Shown here one piece after another: positions 1-10,272 of a DNA stretch of 21,130 nt (position 1 is the stretch's first letter; every line of letters begins with the position of its first letter). The notes under the pieces are model-generated. The model did no database searches. It saw only the letters and a program-made list of their open reading frames with translations, and was not told the DNA's origin. The position numbers and the translations under genes are program-made. Origin of the DNA: Spirogloea muscicola (taxonomy: Eukaryota; Streptophyta; Zygnematophyceae; Spirogloeales; Spirogloeaceae); contig WELB01000008.1 in the NCBI GenBank assembly GCA_009602725.1, forward strand, positions 815,765 to 836,894, read 5' to 3'.

Positions 1-66
1 GGAGAAGGTGCTCGCCCATTGAGAAGAGGGGCTGGCAAAGCCAACCCAAAAAGAATGGACAATGTT
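1..66 (+). repeat. Dispersed short repeat, copy 1
   Basis: Begins GTGCTCGCCCATTGAG at position 8 after a purine-rich GGAGAAG, followed by GGGGCTGG-CAAAG-CCAACCC and AAAAAGAATGGACAATG. The same order recurs at 15085 and 15183 on this strand and at 5767 on the other strand. The window edge may cut it on the left. Confidence 0.75.
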
Positions 67-170
67 CAAAGCCAAAGAAAGAGGTGCTGAAAAAGGACTA
101 CACTACAAAGTGCAAGATGGTGCAGAGGGAGATGCAGATGGCTGCTCAGTATCCACGTGTGAGCAACAGG

Positions 171-262
171 AGAGGGCGGTGGCTGCGAGAGGCCAGCCCA
201 GGAAAAAGAATGATCAAAGCTCAAAGGGCGATGGCTGTGACTGGCCAGCCCAGCAAACGATT
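171..262 (+). repeat. Dispersed short repeat, two tandem partial copies
   Basis: Two cores about 50 bp apart, GGCTGCGAGAGGCCAGCCCA (181-200) and GGCTGTGACTGGCCAGCCCA (233-252), separated by AAAAAGAATGATCAAAGCTC. The spacer resembles the sequence after the core of copy 1 (AAAAAGAATGGACAATGTTC). Together with copy 1 they occupy much of the first 260 bases upstream of CCT4. Confidence 0.7.
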
Positions 263-449
263 ATAGCCCCCAAAACCCAAACCCCCTCCCTGTCCCCCTC
301 CCCCCCAAACACTCCTCGGCCAGGCCCCTCGCCTCGTACGCCGCCGCCGCGCGCTTCGGCGCAAGCCGCGGCGGCTCGCAGCAGCTTCGACGCGCAGGCG
401 CAGCGAGAGCCGCCGCTGCACAGCGCCGCGGCGCGAGACCTAGCGAAGC

Positions 450-543
450 GAGGCGAGGCGAGGCGAGGCGGGCGCGTGGGGGCGCAGCAGCGCGTACGCC
501 ACTGCGCCGAGGCCGAGGCGGCGGCGGCGGCGGCGGCGGCGGT
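450..543 (+). repeat. GAGGC and GGC short tandem repeats in the CCT4 5' leader
   Basis: (GAGGC)4 at about 450-470, then about eight uninterrupted GGC units at about 517-541, ending nine bases before the CCT4 ATG. The tract is presumably transcribed as 5' UTR. No TATA box is evident. Similar GGC/CCG tracts lie upstream of the receptor kinase (about 10480-10615) and ATX1 (17704-17745), so this looks like a general feature of gene 5' ends here. Confidence 0.8.
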
Positions 544-549
544 GCCGTC

Positions 550-3395
550 ATGCCAGCGGCGCAGGTGGTGACGGGGGGGGCGTCTCGGACGGACACGTAC
601 GTGGACACCAAGCGCAAGGACGATGTGCGGCAGGCCAACATGCTGGCGGCCAAGGCGGTGGCGGATGCCGTGCGCACCTCGCTGGGGCCCCGCGGCATGG
701 ACAAGATGCTCACGACGTCGTCGGGCGAGGTCATCATCACCAACGACGGCGCCACCATCCTCAACAAGGTCCGGGCGGCTTCGCCCATTCCTCTCGTGGC
801 CTTGCTGGTCCTCGTTCGCTGCCGCGCATCTCCTGACGGCGGCCTGCGCCACTTTCCCACTGCGCTCCAGCTGGAGGTGACGCAGCCCGCCGCGAAGATG
901 CTGGTGGAGCTGTCCAAGTCGCAGGACATCGTGGCCGGCGACGGGACCACGACGGGTTTGTGGGCACCGGCCTTCCTGCACGCAAGCATTGCTCCTGCGA
1001 AGCGCCTTGAAGGAAGCCTCCTCGAAGCCTCCTCGAAGCCTCGAAGCCTCCTCGAGCGCCGTCTTGAGAGCGCGGCAGGACCAGTAGCTCTGACGTGTTG
1101 CGATGCTGTGCCATGCGAGCACATGCAGTGGTGGTGCTGGCCGGCGCGCTGCTGAAGCAGTGCCTCGGGCTGCTGGCCAAGGGCGTGCACCCCACGGTCA
1201 TCTCCGAGGCGCTCCACAAGGCCTCCGAGAAGGCCGTGGAGGTGCTCACGGCGATGGCGGTGCCGGTGGAGCTCTCCGACCGCGGCGCGCTCGTCAAGAG
1301 CGCGAGCACGTCGCTCAACAGCAAGGTGCGGGGTGGCACACGGAGCGGGCGTGGCTATTGGGCACGCTCCTTCTCGTGGTCGCCAGGTTCACACACTTGC
1401 TGCGCTGGCTGCGTCACTGCGCTGCGCCAGGTGGTGAGCCAGTACTCCTCGCTGCTGGCGCCCATGGCCGTGGACTGCGTGCTGAGCCTCGTGGACCCTG
1501 AGCAGCCCGCTGACCCCGTGGACCTGCGGAACATCAAGGTCATCAAGAAGCTCGGCGGCACGGTGAGCTTCTCGCAGGAGGCTGCTGTCCCTCTGCACTC
1601 CTCCTTGCCGAGTGGCCTATTGACGAGGTCGCACCTGCCCTGCCAGATCGACGACACCGAGATCGTGCGGGGGTTGGTCTTCGACCAAAAGGCGAGCCAC
1701 GCGGCAGGCGGTCCGACACGCATCGAGAACGCGAAGATTGGGCTCATCCAGTTCCAGGTCTCGCCGCCCAAGACCGACATGGAGCAGAATGTTGTCATCT
1801 CCGATTACGCGCAGGTTTGCCACCCAGGTACCCACTAGCTACTGTTGCGGGTCACCACTTACTCAGGTCCTGGGATTTGGGCCTAAGGCCTGCTGATGAG
1901 CTTTACCTGAAAGCAGGGCTCTGTCTCTCGGGGAACAGGCCCCTTGACCTGGGGTGCTGAGCTGCGCAGCCCTTGTTGGTGGCACGCCGCAGATGGACCG
2001 CATTCTCAAGGAGGAGCGAAGCTACATCCTGGGCATGGTCAAGAAGATCCGCGCGGCGGGCTGCAACGTGCTGCTGGTGCAGAAGAGCATCCTGCGCGAC
2101 GCCGTCACGGACCTGTCGCTGCACTACCTGGCCAAGGCGAAGATCCTGGTCGTCAAGGACGTGGAGCGCGAGGACATTGAATTCATCACCCGCACGCTCG
2201 GCTGCCTGCCCATTGCCAACATCGAGCACTTTCGCGTAGAGAAGCTGGGCTCCGCCGACCTTGTCGAGGAGGTCACGATGGGCGAGAGCAAGGTGGGCAT
2301 ACTCGCCGGTCGGACTGCACCACTAGTTCAGCTGCTGCCCAAAACTCTGCACCTCAAGGAGGCTGCTGCGGCGAGCAGTGTGGCCAACACCCTGCGCCCA
2401 TTGCGTGACGCTCGCCGCCTTCTTTGTTGCAGCCAATTGAGCGTAATCGACTCCCTCAACTGCTGTGGCAGGTGGTTAGAGTGACTGGCATAGAAAGCCA
2501 AGGGCGAACGATGACCGTTGTCGTCCGTGGCTCAAACCAGCTGGTGAATCTTATGAGGCTTTCATAGTGGCACCTCAGCAGTCAGCTACATTGCCGTTGT
2601 ACCTAAGTGTGTTTGTTACTTGAAGTAACTGGTGGATCTGCTCCTTCTTCTGGCGGGGACAGGTCTTGGACGAGGCGGAGCGCAGCCTGCACGATGCGCT
2701 GTGCGTTGTGCGCTGCTTGGTTACCAAGCGCTTCCTGATTGCAGGTGGAGGCGCGCCAGAGATTGAGGTGTCTTGGCAGCTCGGCGCATGGGCAAAGACG
2801 CTGCAGGGCATGGAGAGTTACTGCGTCCGGGCGTTTGCAGAGGCCATGGAGGTGCAGCATCCTCCCCCCGACTGACGAAATCACATGAGAGAGGGAGTCG
2901 GAGGGGCGGAGGGGGGAGAGAGGAGGAGGGCAGCGAAAGGGTAGGAAGGAGACACTGCTTCACGGCACTGGCTGTCAAACACTGTAGGCTGTGAAGCTCA
3001 CCATCGTCCAGCATTTGCCCCTGTCCAGGTGGTTCCATACACTCTTGCGGAGAATGCGGGCCTGAACCCAATTGCTATTGTCACAGAGCTGCGCAATCAC
3101 CATGCCATGGGAGAGGTAAGCCTGCTCTGGGGCCGGTCCGCTTCAGTAGCTCAATCATTGGTTCACGTGCAATTTTGTCAGGTGCTTCAACAACAAGCTT
3201 GGTCTGGAAGCTTGAGTATAGCAGCCTGGCATTACGCAGGTGAACACAGGCATCAACGTGCGAAAGGGGGTGGTGACAAACATCCTGGAGGAGAATGTGG
3301 TGCAACCGCTACTCGTCAGCACCAGCGCTGTCTCGCTAGCGACTGAATGTGTACGCATGGTTCTCAAGATCGACGACATTGTCATCACCCGCTAG
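550..3395 (+). CDS. CCT4: T-complex protein 1 subunit delta (CCT4), 10 exons, complete
   Basis: Subunit of the cytosolic TRiC/CCT group II chaperonin, the ATP-driven ring that folds actin, tubulin and other proteins. Exons read as 550-768, 871-955, 1129-1325, 1431-1562, 1647-1814, 1993-2292, 2472-2543, 2663-2851, 3029-3115 and 3240-3395. All introns are GT-AG and the sum is 1605 nt (534 aa plus stop), close to the family's roughly 530-540 aa. Visible signatures are [11 protein letters not shown] and NDGATIL in exon 1, the nucleotide-binding GDGTTT split by intron 2 (about residues 97-101), the HDA catalytic aspartate (about 402) and GGGAPEIE (about 419-426). The C-terminus KIDDIVITR is typical of the delta subunit. 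The ATG lies in a GC-rich context nine bases after a (GGC)n tract. Four of nine exon junctions read AG^GT. The subunit call is firm; ends of the short introns are inferred from homology. Confidence 0.97.
1012..1054 (+). repeat. 11-bp tandem repeat inside CCT4 intron 2
   Basis: The unit GAAGCCTCCTC occurs about four times in a row, one copy shortened to GAAGCCTC. It lies wholly within the 173-nt second intron (956-1128), so it does not alter the protein. Confidence 0.85.
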
Positions 3396-4209
3396 AGGCC
3401 AGAATGCCCTCATGCTTACCATAGGAGCTCTTGTTCATAGTCAATTAGACACCTGCACCTTTATAAGAGCGACATGCTTTGGTCACTGCACATGCAAGTC
3501 AATGTTGATGGAGCTTATGGTGGCAAAGTCAGTCGAGGGGGAGTTATTGCTCCTTTGAGGCATCTCGTCTTCAATGGTTAGGAGGTTTAAGAGCCACAGA
3601 ATGGGACACAAAATCTGTCCAATTACGTGCCACACAGGCGTGGCTTTGTGTTTCTTGTCTGCTTGGAAAGCATCAGAATACACGCCGTATAAGTATTGAA
3701 CCTGTCAGCAAAGCAATGACTGCGTTCTGTGAAAGCAGCTGATAGATGAGAAGCTCAACGAATCTGCAAGTCAGGTAGCCAAACGCTATGCCTGCGATGC
3801 CAGAACACACCAGAACACAGACCCCAGGACCTTGGATACCTTAGGCGACATTAATGGGAACCACGACATGACAGGCAAACGTCATTATTCGGCATCCCTG
3901 CATGCTTGCAGCAGTGGCTCTGAACTCTGTCCTTGATTCACAAATCAGAAAGTAGTTGCTGCCACTTGTGCTGCTGTTGCTGGCAGCGTCCTCATTTTTC
4001 CACTCCGGAAGTAGTCAGCAAACATAAAGTACAGGTCAGGCTTTTAGCAAGCAGACCTGCTTAAGCGCTTCAAGAAAGGGCATGTTCTACCTCCTTGGGA
4101 AGACACATGCTCATCAGTTGCTCATGTTCTCACCTGGCATTCTGGTCTTAAAAGGTCCATTTGCCGAGGCCGCAACCCTCGCTGGCCCAACTTTTCAACA
4201 TCTCATATA
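3396..4209. other. Gene-poor stretch downstream of CCT4
   Basis: Holds the CCT4 3' UTR and intergenic sequence of lower GC than the coding exons. I saw no conserved reading frame, RNA gene or repeat of note on either strand; the open frames here are short and lack recognisable motifs. No clear AATAAA or TGTAA signal stands out near the CCT4 stop. Confidence 0.6.
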
Positions 4210-4283
4210 CAGTCAACCCTGTCTAAGATTATACGGTCAGTTGGGGAGGTTTGCATAACGATAAACAGGATATAACGGAACAG

Positions 4284-4398
4284 GTCGCACGGTCCGTCGC
4301 ATGGCCCGTCGCACGGCCCGTCGCACGGTCAGTTGCACGGGCCGTCTGTCGCACGCCGTCGCACGGTCCGCCGCACGGTCCGTCCGCACGGTCCGTCC
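4284..4398. repeat. 12-bp minisatellite inside the MITE
   Basis: About nine to ten imperfect copies of GTCGCACGGTCC (variants with TGG, GGC, CCGC). It is far richer in GC than the AT-rich sequence around it in the same element, so it probably expanded after or within the element. Confidence 0.9.
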
Positions 4399-4497
4399 AT
4401 AAAGAATGCGTGTTATTAAGAGATATCCATAGGTATAAGCTCATTTTTTGAGAAAAATATTTAATAAAAGGAAGTATAGAGGATTGTAACCTTATAC

Positions 4498-4520
4498 TGG
4501 CAAACCGACTCGGTTTGCCA
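4498..4520. repeat. Perfect 23-nt palindrome inside the MITE
   Basis: The arms TGGCAAACCGA and TCGGTTTGCCA are exact reverse complements around a single C. The sequence could form a strong hairpin or cruciform. No T-run follows that would make it a terminator-like structure. Confidence 0.9.
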
Positions 4521-4582
4521 GAACTTTATAACGTTATATAGGATATAAGCTAATGGAGGATAACCTTAGACAGGGTTGACCG

Positions 4583-5056
4583 TAGTTCTTCATTGGGCTG
4601 ACGAAGCCTTATGACCGCAACACAGCTAGTATTGGGACGTGAAGACCGCAATTAATTCCTGCTGAGCCCTGCATTGGCACCTATATACTGAAAATGCCTC
4701 AGGACTACTCATTGGCAACATGTCGATTCCTCATTGTTGTCTAGCCCCTTTGAGGGTCCATCGCCTTCTTTTGCAGCAATGCATGCTCATTGGTCCTCAT
4801 TCTTATGGATTTTTCTTTCCAATTCAGGTACTCAACCTGCACCTCAATCTCCTGACACTCCCACAACACAGGCCTTGTAGGAATTTATATGTACAAAAAG
4901 TAGAATAATCATCAAGGTCAGCGTGACGTTTGTAGGGAGCGACAGCCAACCAAGGTCGATGGCGACTGTCTATCTCACTGCAGTGTACGCAGGTGGCCTC
5001 AGGGCAACCGCAGGGCTGTGATGTTGACTTAGCAACTGTATGTAACTTCGAAGTGC
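4583..5056. other. Intergenic, between the MITE and the receptor kinase 3' end
   Basis: Includes the 3' flank of the minus-strand kinase, whose stop is at 5057-5059. I see no gene, RNA or repeat here. Frames such as the one at 4720-4908 show no coding character. Confidence 0.6.
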
Positions 5057-8000
5057 TCAGCGAGGCTGGACAGCTGAAAGGGACAGCTGGTCTGCTGGGT
5101 TAGTCTGATCCGAACCACCCGACTCGGCAGACCGCGCCGACTCCCTGGACTGGTCTGCGGTCCTCGGAGCTTCTGGCATCCTGACGCCGTTGCTGTAGGT
5201 GTCCTGCTGGCCCCTCTCTGCATCCTTGACGTCCTCCCACGCCTTGGTGCTGTCCCCATCGACCTCCCTCTTGAGTGCGGGTACGTTCTGCTCCAGGGTC
5301 TCGACCACCTCGCCCATTGTCGGACGCTCGCTCCCATTCAGCCGCACGCAGTAGCGGGCCACCTCGGCAAGCACGCAAAGCTGCGCAAAGTCGTACTCGC
5401 TGCCCAGCTTGGGGTCCACAAATTCCTTTAGCCTGTCGATATTCTCCAAGTATGGCGCCGCCTGGAGGACAACAATCGATGGCAATCCGACTGCATTAAT
5501 TGGTTGGTTGTCAACAGGTCCTGAGAAGGCAAGCCCGTTGGTGCTCATTGAGTACTCTCTAGCAGTATGTGTAGATGCACACTGAGCAAGCCGTCCTCCT
5601 TTGCCTGAGACGTGCGACAGAAGCGCACTTTGCGCCAACACAACCAACAGGAAGCAATAGTGACCAGCTTGCGACCCTCACCAGAAGCCTGAGGAAGGTG
5701 TGCTCTCGTCCTTTGTTGATCTCTTTTGGGCTGGCTTTTCCAGCCCCTATTCTCAATAGGCGAGCACTTTCTTCTTCAACTGCAGCTTTTTGACCTGATA
5801 TAAGTTCCAGCAGCAGTACACCAAAGCTGAACACATCAGAATGTTCTGACAAGACCCAAGTCTGCACATACTGGGGGTCTAGGTAGCCAAAGGACCCCTT
5901 GATGCCAGTCTCCACTGATTCGAAGTATTCTTGGCCAGGGGGCGCCTCCTTACAGAGGCCAAAGTCTGCCACCTGTAACAACGAAACGAGACCACGGGCT
6001 GCTTGAGAGAAGCTGCTACAAGTAATGAGCACACAGCGTTGGCCCTCTGACCCGTCATACATTCCCATCCCTGCGGGCCCCGGTGGGAAGACTGGCTTAA
6101 GAACGCCTAGATTGACAGTAAGTGTGTCAACTGCAAGAAGTGAAGGGTGTGTACCTTGGCATCCATGTCCTGGGTCAGCAAGACGTTGCTGGACTTAATG
6201 TCCCTGTGGATGATCGGAGGGTATGCCTCCTCATGCAAGTATCTCAGCGCCAGAGCGACCTGGTAGGCAATGCGCACTCGAATTTCCCAAGGAATGACTT
6301 CGGCAGTCTTGATTCCTGCAACACATACACCGCTGCAAATTAAGGCAGTTGGAAAGTTCCAGTATTGTCGTCACTGTCCGTGGTAACTATGATACAAATA
6401 AAGCACTTTGAAGATATTGGTACAGCTTACCGTGCATGCGGTCATACAGACTGCCACCAGCCATGTATTCATACACAAGCATCTGCTCCTTCTCCTCGCA
6501 GCAGTAGCCGAGCAGGTTGACAAGCCTCCGGTGGTGGATCCTCTTGAGCAGCTCTATCTCTCTGCAGAATGCCGAGTCTGCCTCCTGATCGACATTGTTG
6601 GCCCTTTTCACTGCTGCGAATGTCCCGGCCTTGTCATTGAGCTTGGCCAAGTAGACTTTGCCAAAGCCACCTCTGCCCAGCAAGCTGCTGTAACCGCCAG
6701 TGGCCTTCTCCAGCTCCCATGCGCGGAACTCTGTGATGCCTCCGCCTGCACAGGTATATGCGATAGACAGTTAGTAGAAGTAATGGCTCTGTGGCATGTG
6801 GCAGCTACATAGAGCTACGTGGCAATGATCACAGGGAGGCTTGCGACAAGTCAATAGGAGACTACAAGGGGACTCTGTATAGCATGAAACTGGAGCAATA
6901 ACAACACCCATGGCCTCGATTTCCTTAGCTGCCATGCAGAGGCAGCTTATCAACTCACTCAAGTGCAGCATGCCCAATGAGGGGGGCTTGTAAGTGTGCC
7001 GTCTCCACCAGATGAGCACTGCCAGGAGCATTGCCACGAGGAAGACCCCTCCACCAACTAGGCCCCCTATCAGGGCTGCACTCGAGTTGCTGGAGGATTT
7101 CCCCTTTGCTGAAGGTGCAGCAGCCAGACAGTGCTTCCGTTAGTAGCAGGAAAAAGGCAGCAAAGTTGCTGGTGGAGCGTGTCATGACACACCAGAAGCT
7201 TAACAGTTTTGGTAAGAGCTTGCCAGAATATAGAGAAGCGCTCAACGTATCATGAAGATGCTCATAATCTCTGCAGACAACCTAGTCACAAGCTACTGTT
7301 TGGAGAGACCCCGACCATGTGAGAGACTCCGACCATGTTGCTTGGACCCACTCGACTTCAAGCCAAAAACGGCAGGCGGGATATGTAAAACCTGGACAGC
7401 TCACGTGACGGGGGAGAGGGGGGAGGAGGATAGTATGAGAGGCAGTTCTTCAGCACTTTCTGAGTGGGATGGCCTAAGAAGCAGTTGCCGGTGGTGCTGC
7501 AAGATATCAGCAAAAGAGCAGGCTTAGAAGTCCTTCAACACAGAGCAGTTTCTTATTAAGCAGTTTGCCATGCTCTCTCAAGAAGTCGATACTGGCACGG
7601 ACAGGAGCAATAAGAGCTGTACTGATCCTAAGAGATTACACAGTTTTTTTGTTGGTGTTCTAAGCAACGTGAATCACTAGACAAGCACACAAGGCCGCAT
7701 CCCATTCACTCACGTAATGTTCAGAAACTCTGGTGTGGGGTCTGGAATTCCACCAGTCAGATAGTTATTTTGCACATTCCTGCCATTGAAAGCTCACATG
7801 CCAGTCAAGCATTGCCTGCTGGCACTATGTGCATTCGCCTCCTCAATAAGTCCTCAGGTCTGTAGCTGAGCATTCTCTACATGCAGAGCCCCTCAGCAAT
7901 CTGGATATCGGTCAACAGCTGGTTTCTTTTCAGTAGGCCTCAACAGCTCTGCATGCACTACTATCCCACATCTACTGTCCATAGAATGCGCACAGCAATC

Positions 8001-10272
8001 TACGTGAGATAAAGAGGTCCTAACAGGGGACTGCATTGGCATACACAGTCAGAGAATGTGTGAGATTCTTTCCCAGAGCAGAGGGAAGCTCGCCCGTCAG
8101 CTGGTTATCTTGGAGGTTTCTGCAAAAGCACGCAGCATCGCATCAGCCTTCTTATTGCTTGACCAGGCACATCAGACCAGAACAAGAGGAGGACAACAGG
8201 CAGGCACAGATGACACCAAGGCAAGCTTCCAAGCAAAGATGCATGCATGCCCTTTGAGGCTGTTAATTGGCAATCAGCCAAGCAGATCAGCCACCTACTG
8301 GGCGGGTGGGAAAGCAATGAACCTCAGATTATGAGGGAGGGACTCTTACAGTAACTGGAGCTTGGTCAGGATTCGTCACACTCGCAGGGATGGGCCCATT
8401 GAGGCTGTTGGAGTCCAAGTGCCTGCAGCATAGCTCATTACTATCAGCATGCAGGTAATGCAAGCGAGCTGCTGAGCCCTTCACCAGGCCACAAACAGCA
8501 TACACGTTAAGGTGACCTGCATGGACTGGGGTCCAGGGAAGCAAGTCGTAGCATCCAATAGCAGGCCGCCGTGTGCACTTACACTTCCACCAGCGAAGGC
8601 AGGGACCCCAGCCACGCCGGAATGCTCCCATTCAGGTTGCAATTGTCTATTGCTCTGCAGCAGCAGCAAGGAGTATCAGACACTGAGGTGACCTGTTGGC
8701 TTGACATCACTCACTGAGGGTCCCAATCAAAAGATGCTCACAGGAAGTTCATGTCCTTGAGCTTCGAGAGGTCTGGAATGTCGCCCGTGTACTGGTTGGT
8801 CCCGATGTCCCTGCCCGGCCAGAGATGCAGCGCAAGGTGCACCAAGCAAGGCATCAGAAAGGAGCAAGCACTCCACGTTGCATCCACATGCAACAGCACC
8901 AGGCCAAGTCCATGGCGCCATGCAGGCGGTCTCCGCCAGACGCCATGCCATCGGCCACACAGGCAGGTGGCGAGGCACTCACAGCTTCACCAACTTGGTC
9001 AGGTTCCCAAGCGACGTCGGCAGCTCTCCAGAGAAGCTGTTCTGCCAGAGCTGCCTGCAGTGGCGACAGTAGTCGCAATGTGGGCAGGGAGCAGCTTTGC
9101 AGAGTCAGAGAGGCAGCCGCCAGGAAGGCTGCCTAGATGAAATCCATTCTATCATTTGAGTTATACTAGCAAGATGGACAAGAGCACCAGGCATCTCTAC
9201 AATGATTGACTTAGGGTGAACGCACAGTTCACGGAGCTCCAAGAGGCTGCCGAGCGCGGCAGGCAGGGGGCCGGACAGGCCTGGCAGTGTGCCATCTGTG
9301 CGGCTCTGCCCAAAGATGGAGCTGGATGCCGCAAGGCACACAGAGCCAGGGGAGAGCAGACGCCGGTATGTCACTTTGAAGCACAGCGGTCGGTCCACAG
9401 CTGGAGCTGCTTTTTCCCCACTCGGCTCGTCCTATCAGCAATTGAACAAGACCTACCAATTTGACAAAGATGTGGTGGAGATGAACTGGCAATTAGCAAT
9501 CCCATTAACAAATGCAGACAGGAGAGGCGAGTCCGAGAGAGAGGGGCGCTCACAGGTTCCGGAGCTGCCTCAAGTTGGTCACCTCCGCTGGGATGGGGCC
9601 CGTGAAGTAGTTGTTGTGCAAGAGGCTGCGCCCCAACGTGGACGGAAATCTCAAGGAGGGGTTGAAGCCCTCTGAGGAAGAGGGAGAGGTCACTAGGACT
9701 GGAGTGCCACGTCGTCGGAAACCATGACCATGGCTGTGCCCACCATGGTCACGACGTCCATGGTGGACACAGCCAGTGCACAGACTCGCAGAGTGGTGAG
9801 AGGAGGGCAGCTCACAGAAACCACAGGCGCGTGAGCTGGCCGAGGTACCGCCCGATGCGGCCGAGGCTGCCCTGCAGCCCGCAGTTGGAGACGTCCCTGT
9901 CCCAGCAGCAAGCGGGCGGGCGCACAGCAAGCGCGCTCAGGCTGGCAGGAGGCCATGGACAGGCGGCAGCACGCAGCTGTCCTGCGAGTGTCATGCCTAG
10001 GCACTGCATGGCAGGGCTCGCAGCCATGGCCAACGAGAGGACGTCGACGGGCCAGGCATGAAGGCGCAGGGCGAGGAGGCCGTGGCGCACAGGAGGGAGA
10101 GGCGGCTGTCGTCGGCCCAGCACTGGTATTCGGCGTAGGACTGCATGCTCGGCGCAGCGTCGGCGGGGCCCTTCCAGTTGTAACCGTGCGCGTCGCACGG
10201 CGGCGCGGCGTCCGTCCAGTACGCCATGCACGCCGGGTGGCCCAGCGCCTCCTTCATCGCCAGCAGCGCCAT
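5057..10272 (-). CDS. LRR receptor-like serine/threonine kinase, 16 exons, one frameshifted LRR exon
   Basis: Single-pass receptor kinase of the plant RLK/Pelle group. Exons in coding order: 10272-10091, 9896-9825, 9625-9554, 9321-9226, 9054-8983, 8810-8742, 8654-8583, 8422-8350, 8119-8045, 7779-7714, 7496-7405, 7108-6959, 6745-6431, 6315-6155, 5972-5768 and 5490-5057. They encode an LRR N-cap with PCDAHGYNW, about nine LRRs (NNYFTGPIP, NSFSGELP), a GNCF/Pro-rich stalk and a TM segment (GGLVGGGVFLVAMLLAVLIWW). The kinase has GRGGFGKV, Lys in FAAVKR, HRDIKSSN, DFG and GYLDPQY; a Ser/Asp-rich tail ends in SAVQPR. HRD makes it an RD kinase. The kinase core recalls plant RLKs with CREIELL/HHRRLV, such as the URK type, but the subfamily is unproven. 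Exon 8 is 73 nt where 72 fits, which breaks the frame; with 72 nt the model is 734 aa. The start is uncertain: no signal peptide is seen before the first in-frame ATG, so an upstream exon may be missing. Confidence 0.9.
5690..5790 (-). repeat. Dispersed short repeat copy at the 5' end of a kinase intron
   Basis: Read on the minus strand, the sequence GAAGAAA-GTGCTCGCCTATTGAGAATA continues with GGGGCTGGAAAAGCCAGCCC and CAAAAGAGATC. The first GT (5767-5766) is the donor of the intron between kinase exons 5972-5768 and 5490-5057. Similarity with the copies at 15085 and 15183 extends about 6 nt into the exon (GAAGAAA) and some 70 nt into the intron. Confidence 0.85.
8369..8370 (-). other. Apparent one-base insertion in the LRR exon at 8422-8350
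   Basis: On the coding strand the exon reads GTGACGAATCCTGACCAAG. Without one C it reads V-T-N-L-T-K-L-Q-L-L, the standard end of a plant LRR, and is exactly 72 nt with phase 2 at both ends like its neighbours. As written it is 73 nt, the frame becomes N-P-D-Q-A-P-V-T, and joining to the next exon gives an early stop (K-P-P-R-stop). I found no other splice site that restores the frame. This is either a real null mutation or a sequencing error. Confidence 0.8.

Larger units (their letters stand above)
4210..4582. mobile_element. 373-bp MITE-like element with TIRs and a TA target duplication
   Basis: The left end reads CAGTCAACCCTGTCTAAGAT and the reverse complement of the right end reads CGGTCAACCCTGTCTAAGGT. 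These are terminal inverted repeats of about 26 bp with a few mismatches. A TA dinucleotide flanks both sides (4208-4209 and 4583-4584), as expected for Tc1/mariner/pogo-type cut-and-paste elements. No transposase is encoded, so it is a non-autonomous element. Inside are a 12-bp minisatellite (4284-4398) and a perfect 23-nt palindrome (4498-4520). The element call rests on directly visible ends; the superfamily is inferred only from the TA duplication and the CAGT-type terminus. Confidence 0.85.

Noticed and set aside
214-1217. Long minus-strand open frames (302 and 318 codons) overlapping the start of CCT4
   Set aside because: They run antisense to the conserved CCT4 exons and GC-rich leader, have no recognisable motif, and are expected by-products of high GC.
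4251-4451. Repetitive frame reading VARSVAWPVARPVARS
   Set aside because: It is the 12-bp minisatellite read in frame because 12 is a multiple of three; it lies inside a MITE with no start context or conserved sequence.
9430-9480. Possible extra exon within the kinase intron 9553-9322 (SSPPHLCQI)
   Set aside because: Its splice phases (2 in, 1 out) do not fit the neighbouring phase-2 exons, and it does not match an LRR.
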